A stretch of DNA of 64,000 nucleotides from Branchipolynoe longqiensis. Lineage: Eukaryota > Annelida > Polychaeta > Phyllodocida > Polynoidae. Below are positions 42,777 to 54,700 of the stretch, one piece after another. The stretch spans positions 503,001 through 567,000 of the forward strand of contig CM059192.1 in NCBI GenBank assembly GCA_030323885.1, given 5' to 3'. The notes below the pieces were generated by a model, which saw only the letters and a list, made by a program, of their open reading frames with translations, was not told where the DNA came from and did no database searches. The position numbers and the translations under genes are program-made. Each line of letters begins with the position of its first letter. The stretch's first letter is position 1.

Positions 42777-45700
42777 ATGGAGAAAGATGCAGATTTCCTA
42801 GGGAAATATCGATCAATTTCTAACAAATTAAAAAAGTAAGTGAGACACTCTCTAACTGTGAGATTGATCGGAGTGGTATGGTCAGCTGCATTGCTTATTC
42901 TCCTTCGACGGGCACTTGCCGACTTGGCTTAACTTGGCAAAAGCCCTAATGTGACAGCCCCAACTAAGAGGCTGTCACATTGGGCGTAATCGATTAATCG
43001 ACTCTGGTCACCCGAGCCACTTTTTGGCGCATGCGCACATCCTACAGACTCGGGTTGAATAAACGAATACGCTTCTCCGTGCTCGGGGTGGAAAAAATGG
43101 TGGCTTAATCTAAAACCTAATTATTTGTTTTAATAACCAATATAAGTACAGCAAAATAGGATTTAAAGTATTTTAGGATAGTATAAGCTGACAATCTGGG
43201 TTATTAAAAAAAAAAGCATTAAAACAACGATTAGAACTTGTAGTGGTAGCTGTTATCCTACAGGTACCAGCTCAGGTGTGACGTCATCGTTCCTAGCAAA
43301 CCCCAGCCAAGAGGTGGGTTACTGGCATCGGGTCGTTTTGCACACGGCACGTGTTTTTGTCGACTCCACTCGCCGTGTTCGATTTGAAATTCAGACGACT
43401 CGTGGGACCCGAGTCGCTCGGGGGACCCGAGTCGCTCGAGTCGTGTTAATCGATTACGGCCATTAGGGTTTTTGCGGGAGCGTACGGCGGCGTAGGCGCG
43501 TTACGTCATATACGCCGCCATACGCTACGCATAGGCCGTCATGTGCCGGCCTATGCCGTTGTACACCGCCATACGCTTTCTCCCGTCCGTCCATCTAAAT
43601 TTTGTTGTGCATGCTAAAAAAATCTCGACCTATGCCTATGGGAGCGTATGGTTCATACGCTACTCATTCGCCAGTGTACGCTCCTCATACGCCGGTGTAC
43701 GCTCCTCGTACGCTAGGGGTGCGCCGGCATAGGTTACGCATACGCTCAACTTGCATCACCAGCGTATCTCTAGTGTATGTAGCGTACGCATAACCTACGA
43801 GTTACGTATGGGAGCTTACTCCTAGCGTATGCAGAGCGTATGCAGAGCGTATGCCATAGGTCTCGACATCGATCTTGACTCATACGCTACTCATACGCTC
43901 ATACGCTAAGCATATGCTACACATACGCTACACATAGGTTCCATATGCCAATCAAAACATAGGTCACGATAGGCCGGCACGCACAGCTTTTTCCCATTTT
44001 CGACATAGGTTTTCAATACGCATACGCCATAATGTGACAGGGCCTTTACACTCAGACTCAGTTCCATTACTACTACTAGTACTGTAAACAAGTCATTACA
44101 CAAGACATTCACTGCCACTACACTGGCTCAGGCCTCAGTGGCGATGTCTATGCCTATGGCTACCCGGGCCAGAGGCAGTTCCAGTTCCACAGCCCCTCCT
44201 ACTCTTAACTCCATTTTCTTCCAGTTCAGTAAGCAGAACCTTTAACCTTGGCAGATTTATCCTTTGCCATGGACGATATCAATTCATATTATTTAGTGTT
44301 ATTATGCCTTGATATTGTCGTGGGGGTGATGAAAAAAAGGAAGTATTGTCACATAATTGTGCATGCCATAGATTAGGATTTGAGCCCACACCTCTTGCCA
44401 TTCCGGGACTAGCATGCTTACCATTACACCACCGAGACTCCCTCATGTAATCACCCTACTCTCGCTTACCTGTTTATATGGCTCCTTGTCTGAGTCTCTG
44501 AGAGGTCACAACCGAGTACCCATCCTGATATGACCTGAGATATTGCTAGGATATAAAACCCCGACAAATAAAGAAGGAATTCTCTGACCGGGAGTACATG
44601 GCTGAGATATAGAGGTTGTTTTATTTATTTTGTATTATCCTCTTCAGTAATAATGTAACACACGGTCTGGCTATAGGCACTTAAAATCATGTACAAGTTA
44701 TATTTGACTTCTGTGAATTAATATCAACATACCAGTGTGTTTTTTATCTGATAAATATACTCTAATGCTTAAGATATTAATGTACTCAGTGTTTATAGTA
44801 AGTCACATACCCACCAGTGTTAACATTCAAGACAAATGGAGTTGGCTACAATAATGGACACATGTACTAATTCTTTACAGGAGATTCCTGAAGAAGCCCA
44901 ATGTGGCGGAAGGTAGTGAGCAGTTTGGTAAGTTGTAACTTGTAACGTGTAGTATTAGTAGGGCGTGATCTAGTCACGTGTGCGACATGTAGAGCATGTC
45001 TCTCAGCTTCAGGTTTCTCTTGACGGTATCCTTGAACCGGAGACGAGGGCGCCCTCTCTTTCTGTAACCAGAAGACAGTTGAGAGTAGAGGATCTGCTTT
45101 GGTAGCCTGTCTGATGACATCCTCATGAGGTGTCCAGTCCACCAGAGATTCTTTTTGATCAGAAGATCTTCCATAGAGGGCAGCCCCGTCCGTTTGAGTA
45201 TTTCCTTATAAAACTATAACAAGAATCTAATATTTATATGTGGGGATGGGGTGGAGTAGTCACTGGCTTGTCAACAAAAAACACTAATAATACCATGAGA
45301 GCTTAATCTTACATGTGTGAGGTTTGAGTGGGCACTGGCCTGTCAATGGTGATGCTTGAAATAGTATATTAACAATGATGTTTATAAGCTAAGTATTCTA
45401 CACCAAAGAATTACGACACTACAGTAAGACTGAGTTTGCTAAAAGGCTGTATTTTTAAAATCACCTTTGGTCCTACTGCGTATTTGTTGTTGATGACTTG
45501 GGTTTACTTAAGTCTTTAATGAAGGAAGATCATTAAACTTCTGCATCCAGATCATTTTCTGATGAATTTGGAGAGATATCATTACTAAGATATTTATTGA
45601 ATGAAGATCATTAGACCTGTGTATCCAGATCATTGTCTACCAAATCTGGAGCGATATCATTGTTACACCGGTCTTTGTGATATGAGCTAAAAGCCGCTTC

Positions 45701-48700
45701 ATAATTATATATATATAATATCTTGATCCTTCGGTGCCTGTCGAATGCGTTACTACCACTACTTGGTGCCTTCACAATTGTTCTTACAAGACTCCACATG
45801 TACCACTGTCTCCGAGTCGTCCCGACTCCTCGTGCTGAGTGTGGCTTGTCTTCCCCCTAGCATCTCTGGCGAAGACGCTGCGACAGCAGGAGTGTGCGCA
45901 GTATGCAGGTTTTTGCTGCCTCGCGCAGGCGCGCTGCGAACACACGCTGGCGAATGCGCCTGGCGAGGCGCAGGCGCTGACGGACGCCGCCCGGGCCTTC
46001 CTGGAGGCAGAGAACGCCAGCGCCGAGCTGAGGTTGGTCACGTGGTGGGGAGTTTGTTTGTTGTTTTACGTCCTAGCAATATCTAAGGTCATATCAGGAC
46101 GGGTACCGACTTTTGACAGTGCGCCCTCATTGCTACTTTTTAGTGCTGCCGCACTGGGAGATCAGGCTGCCAGTACCATGACCTGATATCCCACTCAGTC
46201 ACATTATCCTGACACTGAGTCAACCAGTCCTTGGTGTATCCTAATAATGCCAAGCGCCTAGCTAGGAAGCGACAAGTATCAATTTTTAAGTCATTGTACG
46301 TATTTGACTGGGCCTTTCTATATGCATATCAAAATATTTCTTTACAAATTCCTATTCGACTGGGACCATATGAATCGAATCTGTCTTGTGGCTCCATCCA
46401 TAAGGTCAGATGGTGTATTTCAAGATGGCTGATATGGAAAGGTTGAAAGATGCATTAGCTTCAGCCAATCAGAGCTGTTCTTTTCAATTGCAAATGGCTG
46501 CCCTCTATGGGGGCAGCCATTTGCAATGGAAATGAACAGCTCTGATTGGTTCTTTTCGATTGCAAATGGCTGCCCCCATACAGGGCAGCCATTTGCAATG
46601 GCAGAGAGCAGCTCTGATTGGCTGAAACCACTGAAGCCATTTGACTGGTCCTCTTTGCATTCGAAACCTAGTTCACTGCGCAGGTGGGCGGAGTCTAAAT
46701 CTTGCGGATGGAAAGGTCCCAGTTGAATGCCTCCATTCTTACATCATCTAAGCCGACGCCAGGGGAGAGGTATAAGTAGTCTGCGCTAGTCGATCCCATT
46801 CAGTCGCAACCCGGCAGTCAGACCACCAGCATCGACAGAGGAGTGCAGGTCAGCACTGAGATTCATGTTAGGAGTTAGGGACTACTATGGGATTACATTG
46901 AATTTAGAAATAATTTGTGTTATATGTTATGGAGTTTGTAATGAAATAGAGTTTATTACTGGGTAACTTATCTTGTGGTTCACACTCTCTTGTAGAGGCG
47001 AGTGTGAGTTTACTAAACTATAATAATACGCAGCATACCCTGTCCCGAAGCCAGCCCGTGCAGTCTCCCGCGGTGTGTTTCGTGTGGCAGGAAGTGCAAG
47101 AAGGGCTTCGCTATGTCCGCTACTGACGCGACTAGACCCGAACCCCATGCATTAAGTCATTCAGACACTGATGTACCTTTAATGGAGAAAAAGAAGCGTG
47201 TTTCAAGAAAAACCAAGCCCTTATCTGGGTCACGTGGTGGCACATCCGGCTACAGAGGATGTGAGCTCCCCCTATCTGGGTCACGTGGGGGCACATCCGG
47301 CTACAGAGGATGTGAGCTCGGTCATCTATCAAAGAATGACTGCGATATGTTTTTACTTTGGTAGCACAATTAACAGATGTCAGTGTTTCTGTTGTTGTGG
47401 AAAATATATTTATGTAAACTGAAGACTGTGGTTATTTAAATTAAAATCTGTTCACAATGTTGTAACAAGAATTGCTTGGGTGTCTTTTCTGGAGAATGAG
47501 TGGAGCTGTACACGTACATTAATGACGTATTGTCATCAGAGGTCCTATTATTAGCAACACCTTGTCCTATTTATCAAATAAATTGTGCTTAAAACATGCT
47601 CACATTTACTTCTAGCATACATTTCAGTATTATAGATATTTTTAATATGCTTTATAGTGTGTACTCTGGTAAATAAAACAATGCGCGTTGCAGATGTCCG
47701 AGTTTCCAGGAGCATCTTAATGCTGCTATCAACTGCTACAGTCATGCCATCCGCGTGCACATCGAGAATCAGCACCCAGCACTCGCCGCCTCACTCTGTC
47801 TGGAAATGGCACATGCGCTCAAGGTAAGCTTCGGGTTAATAGTCATTCGCTGCAATAGACAGTTAAGCTGGAAAATACCCGACTAGAGTGGTTCCAGATT
47901 CTACCGATAGATGTCACTAGCTTAACTGGTGGGGTGTAATACACGTGAAGAGAGCGGCGGTAAAATTCCAGAAGAAAAATACAATATAGTGTCAAACCTC
48001 TCTAAATCGACCGGCCTTGGGACCGAATTTAAGCGGTCCATTTAGGGAGGTGGTCGGTTTAGGGAGTTAGAATAAGGTTACAATGGTATTGTTGGTACAC
48101 AAATAAAGCGATCGATATAGGGGAGTGGTCGATCTGTGGAGGTGGTCGGTTAGGGAGGTTTTACTGTAGTTGTCTTTAAAAAAATATATATTACAAGGAT
48201 TTTTTTTTTTTTTTGGGGGTCCATTAGTTGTTTAAGCAGGGGAAATTTCAGTCATAGACGACTGGTCTTCCTCATTCCACTGCTGGTCGATAGAAAGCCC
48301 GAGCCTACACTTTTACCGACCCAAGGGATTTTTAACCTCCCACACTACATAGACATGGTATGAGAGCAACTGGCCTTTGATGACGCTGTAAATTATACAC
48401 AGCGGTGGAAATCCAAATTGGCAGAGCTGGGGGCACGGGGAAGAACTTGATGCCTGTTACGATATGAATATCTGAATATAATCAAGCATTTTATTATTTT
48501 TCCAAGCATTCTTTATGGAGATATCGGATGTGAAACCATAGGCAGTCGGGGAATGTACCTGACTAGAGTGGTTCCAGATTCTACCGACAGATGTCACTAG
48601 CTTAACTGGCGGGGGTCTATTGCAAACACTAATTTCCTCCACTGAAAGATTTGCTTCAATGGAAATACTTAAATAAGTAGTGTAGTAGTCTGCACTGACC

Positions 48701-51700
48701 TCACAGGCAAGGAGCCACATAGACAGGTGGGCGTGGATAAGGTGATGACATCAGAGAGCCTAGGTGGTGTAATGGTTAGCACTATCCCCAACATGGCAAC
48801 AAGTGCGAATTCGAATCCTCTGGACTTAATATTCCCCATTTTTATCACCTCCATGACAGTATAGGCCTGTGGCTTGTGACCTTAAAGCTGCATAGTCAGG
48901 TGGTTTTGAGTTTCTAGCATTTTTCTAAAGATAAATATATTCAAGTGATTGTTATAATCTACCCTACTTTTGTTTGAAGGAACTTTTATTATAAATGGCT
49001 AAGTTTTCAGATATTTGAAGTGCAAACATGTCAAATTACTTTTGGCAAGCATGCCAAAATTCTGACACCATAGGCTTTAGCAGTAATAACTTCTATTGAA
49101 TTACCTTAGTGTTCCCTTCTATGTGGAAACAAATGCTTAATAAGTGCATCAGTATCTAAGTTAGATATGTAGAATAAAATCTAGATAATTGTTTTAATTT
49201 TGAAAATTTGAGACATCATCGGATTATGCAGCTGTAATGTAAATAGAAATGGATGTTATACTCACATTGCTTGTTGTACTGTGTATACTGGGTTTATAAC
49301 GCCTTTTTGCTCTGTTCGCTGCCAGTGCTATTATACTCACTTTGCTTGTTGTACTGTGTATGCGGGGTTTATAACACCTCTTCGCTCTGTTCGCTGCCAG
49401 TGCTGTTATACTCACATAGCTTGTTGTGCTGTTTACGCGGGGTTTATAACGCCTCTTTGCTCTGTTCACTGACAGTGCTGTTATACTCACATTGCTTGTT
49501 GTGCTGTGTATGTGGGATTTATAACGCCTCTTCGCTCTGTTCGCTGCCAGTGCTGATATACTCACATAGCTTGTTGTGCTGTTTACGCGGGGTTTATAAC
49601 GCCTCTTTGCTCTGTTCACTGCCAGTGCTGTTATACTCACATTTCTTGTGCTGTGTATGCGGGATTTATAACGCCTCTTCACTGCCAGTGCTGTTATACT
49701 CACATTGCTTGTTGTACTGTGTACGCGGGATTTATAACGCCTCTTCGCTGTTTGCTGCCAGTGCTGTTATACTCACATTGCGCCTCTTCCTTCTGTTCGC
49801 TGCAGTGCCTGAACCGGCCGGGAGAGGCGGTCGCCCACTACCAGCGTGCTGCACAGCTACAGATACAGGTGAGTAAAGCTCGGCAGGCCGTCTCAAAATG
49901 GGCACGGGTTCCTAGGGGCGGGAGGAAATGCCATGCCTAAAATATCCTTCATTTTTAATGGGATTCATGCAAAATAAGAAAAGTACATGACCAATGGGAT
50001 GGGGAAAAACTTATTAAAATGCCAAAATTGTACCGGTAACTTTATATATATAATTATTTGATGCCTCCTTCTGTTTTGGGTTTTGCACTGACCTCCCTGG
50101 ACCATGGACCTGCATCGGTAGTCAGTGTCACCAGACGCGGTGGCCGAATCGGTAGAGCGTAAACTTCCCTTGTGGAAGGTCAGGAGTTCGATTTCCTGCC
50201 GAGTCAAACGAATGACTTATGAAATTGATACTTGTTGTTGCCTAGCTTGGCGCTCAGCTCAGCATTACTAGTATAGGGCAAGGACTGGTTACCTCAATAT
50301 TAGGATAATGTGATTGTGGGATATCGGGCTATGGTGTCAGCGGCTGGTCTCCCAGCGGGGCAGCACTATAAAGTCACCATGGGTGTGCATTGTCAAAAGT
50401 CAGTACCCATCCTTCAAATACCATGCGTCGGAAGCCTGCGCTCTACTGATTCAGCCACTGCGTCCGGTCGACATCACATGCGACAAGTGTGTTACAATTA
50501 CAGTATTCTCGTGGGTTAAGGGCTTTAGCGTTTAAGTTGGCAAATCATTGATGTGTGTGGGGGGGGGGGGACGTTTACCCACACATGGGCTTTTAAGGGG
50601 TGGGCATTTACGAAATATTGGCTAAGCGGAGGTTGGGCGTTAACCCACACATGAGCGTTAACCCATGAGAATATGGTATATGCTGTGGTGCTAAATATAG
50701 ATTTAAAGTTTGATTGACTAACTGCCTGTTTGAAGTATACCAGCATGTGACGTCATTCATAAGTAGCCTTACTGTCTGGATGTATGACAGCGCTGACACC
50801 AGGCTAACGTCGGACGCACTTTGGTCACCTTTCAGAACCCGCTGGATTGTCTGACGTCACTCGGTCACGTGGCTACATGCAAGATTGAGACACGTAAGTT
50901 TGAGGACTCTATTGTGGAGGCTGGGTTTGGACTGCATGGCCAGTTCCATTCTCAGACAAGTGCTCCCGTCCCAAGCAGGTCGTTGTATAACTTCCTGTTT
51001 CCATAACCAAACATGTGTAGGGAGAGTGATGGGAAGTGCTAAGGTATCACCAAGCAGTTTCTGTGTTGCTTGTGATTGGTTTTGTAGTTGTTTGTTAATG
51101 TCTTCTTTTAGTTTCGTTTTGATGGATAAATATCTCACTGTTAGCTTGGCATTCTATGCAAACTAACTACAGCACTTACTAAATATGAATGTTTTAAACA
51201 AATTCAGTACCTATATGCAACAGGGACAATCTGCTCATTCTCAGAACTGGCCTATTAGTATTACAGCCTTCTCCTTGCTACAATTCTCATATGTCGAATA
51301 GGTGCCCCAGTTTCTAAAATATGATGCTTTTATCGGACAATGCAGATTTAAGCTGTGACAAATATACATGTATGGAATGCCTAGCCGCACCACGTGACCA
51401 GATATTGAATGGTGTTACTTCCTTCTTCAGGTGACTATGAAGGCGCGTTGGGAGTTCTCACAGAAATGGCGTATTTAGCGCAAGAACGAGGCGAGTAGAC
51501 TCCACCCCACATGACTACTACTGTTGTTTATAAACACTTGGGTGGGGACTTCACTGATATGACCTAATATGTTGCTAGGACATAAAACAACAAAGCTATG
51601 ATTGTCTAATACTCATGATCTATGTGTTTGTTAACTACACAATAATCTTTGCCACTAACGCTGCTAGTTGTCTGGCCAAAGTCACTAAATTCGTTTAAAT

Positions 51701-54700
51701 CAAAACTGGACAATCACTATGAAAGTCATCCTCTGAAATGGAATTATAAATCTCAGTACACTTAATTATTAAATATCATGAAGGAAATATATTCTCAGAT
51801 ATGGATATAGAGACTGTAATTAGTGTAAAGCTTAAATCCATAATAACAGTGTGTTGTGTTGAGTATGAACTACTGAGCTTGTATGGATGTATATGTGATG
51901 AATTAAGTACTTGCCAGATGGGATGGCCGAATGAGTTTTGGGGTTTTGTTTTTTGTTCAAGTGGTATTATTTCTCTGAATAACAATTATTAACATGTTGT
52001 CAGTGCTGATGCACTGGTCTTCCAGTCCTCATGACAAATACCACTACACACAAAGTTATAACAAGTTGAGCGCCTGCTTCCTCTCATAAGATTCGAAGCC
52101 GGGCTGTGTAAAACCAGTGACTTAAAAATGTATACTTGTCAGTACCTAGCTTAGCAGTAGGCATTGCTAGCATGAGGCAAGGATGTCAGTACCTAGCTGA
52201 GCAGTAGGCATTGCTAGCATACGGCAAGGATGTCAGTACTTAGCTTAGCAGTAGGCATTGCTGGCATACGGCAAGGATGTCAGTACCTATCTTAGCAGTA
52301 GGCATTGCTGGCATACGGCAAGGATGTCAGTACCTATCTTAGCAGTAGGCATTGCTGGCATAAGGCAAGGATGTCAGTACCTAGCTTAGCAATAGGCATT
52401 GCTAGCATACGGCAAGGATGTCAGTACCTAGCTTAGCAGTAGGCATTGCTAGCATAAGGCAAGGATGTCAGTACCTAGCTTAGCAGTAGGCATTGCTAGC
52501 ATACGGCAAGGATGTCAGTACCTAGCTTAGCAGTAGGCATTGCTAGCATAAGGCAAGGATGTCAGTACCTAGCTGAGCAATAGGCATTGCTAGCATAAGG
52601 CAAGGATGTCAGTACCTAGATTAGCAGTAGGCATTGCTAGCATACGGCAAGGATGTCAGTACCTAGCTTAGCAGTAGGCATTGCTAGCATACGGCAAGGA
52701 TGTCAGTACCTAGCTTAGCAGTAGGCATTGCTGGCATAAGGCAAGGATGTCAGTACCTAGCTGAGCAGTAGGCATTGCTGGCATAAGGCAAGGATGTCAG
52801 AACCTAGCTTAGCAGTAGGCATTGCTAGCATACGGCAAGGATGTCAGTACCTATCTTAGCAGTAGGCATTGCTGGCATAAGGCAAGGATGTCAGTACCTA
52901 GCTTAGCAGTAGGCATTGCTAGCATAAGGCAAGGATGTCAGTACCTAGCTTAGCAGTAGGCATTGCTAGCATACGGCAAGGATGTCAGAACCTAGCTTAG
53001 CAGTAGGCATTGCTGGCATAAGGCAAGGATGTCAGTACCTAGCTGAGCAGTAGGCATTGCTGGCATAAGGCAAGGATGTCAGTACCTAGCTTAGCAGTAG
53101 GCATTGCTAGCATACGGCAAGGATGTCAGAACCTAGCTTAGCAGTAGGCATTGCTAGCATACGGCAAGGATGTCAGTACCTAGCTTAGCAGTAGGCATTG
53201 CTGGCATAAGGCAAGGATGTCAGTACCTAGCTTAGCAGTAGGCATTGCTAGAATAAGGCAAGGATGTCAGTACCTAGCTTAGCAGTAGGCATTGCTAGCA
53301 TAAGGCAAGGATGTCAGTACCTAGCTTAGCAGTAGGCATTGCTAGCATAAGGCAAGGATGTCAGTACCTAGCTTAGCAGTAGGCATTGCTGGCATAAGGC
53401 AAGGATGTCAGTACCTAGCTGAGCAGTAGGCATTGCTAGAATAAGGCAATGAGCAGTAGAATGAGGAAGACCAATTCTCATGATCGAAATGTCCTACACT
53501 TAGTCAACTGGTATATGAAAGAAGACTAAAAAGATTTTTAATAAAAGTAAGTAATCGGTTCTGAACTGATTAAACAAAGAGATGGTGTACTAAATAATCA
53601 GCTACATTTGCAGGCATGATGCCGAGCGGGAAGCCGATCGGGGCCTTCTGCGACATCCTGGCGCGCTGTGAAGTGACACGCGTCCTGCTCCTCATGTTGC
53701 TGCAGGTAATCCTGCTGTCATTTTGAACATAAATTTCATAATATTTTTACACCTGCTAAGCACACAACAAATAATTTTAAAGGAACAGGCTTAGAAACAG
53801 AATATGACATATATTTTCATTCAAAAGGATTATCTTGACTTTGCCTGCAGCCGACCCCTCAGCGGATCCGCCCAGAACATGCGCAGACACTGGAGAAGTA
53901 CGCATGGGAGACAACGGATGAGAGCATTCCTGTGAACTGCATCGACGAGGAGCTCTTCCTGCTCCTGCAGTCAGTCGTGGTGAGCAGCGAAATGTAGACG
54001 CATCATATGTTACATCAGTATCAGTATTAGTCGGGCAGCTTAGCAGGATTATTTTTCTTTCTTGAAGATTTATACTGCCTATCAATGGATAAGTCTGAAT
54101 AGACTTGTTTTCACCATTAGACAGTTCGTCAATAGAAAGCCTGAGCCTACACTTTTACCGACCTGATGGATTTTTAACCTCCCACACCACATAGACATTG
54201 TATGAGAGCAACTGGTCTTTGATGATGCTGTAAGTTCTACATAATGGTAGAAATTCAAATTGGCAGAGGTGATGGCATGGGGAAGATGATGGTGACATGT
54301 CAGATAAACGCGTTAATTCCCCTCCCCCCCCCACACGCACACATTCTCCATCATCATAGCTTTAAATTTTGTTATGAGGGCCATGTTGCTTTTATCCAGC
54401 ATGTCCTCATCCATCTCAAGTCTGGTCCTGAGACGCCTGACTATATTGTAATTAGTGGTATACTGGTACTAACCACATACATAATGGCACCAACCACCCT
54501 CAGGGCCAGCTGCTGATGTATCTTTGAATAATTTGATACCTGGGAGTAGCTGTCTTTGGGGTACTTTCTTCCTTCATGATCATTTTGTTAGAGCTAATCT
54601 TTAATTTTTATTTAGAATCCTTCAAATATATAATTCCTTCGAATATAAAAACCCATCAAATATAAAAACCCATCAAATATAAAATAATTAGTTTGTTTAT

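Noticed and set aside
49253..49876. 207-codon Leu/Cys/Tyr-rich ORF
   Set aside because: Runs through the 75-bp array and into HAP40 exon 5 in the wrong frame.
52105..53450. CRISPR-like regular repeats
   Set aside because: Units are contiguous without unique spacers, in a eukaryotic intron, and derive from a SINE.
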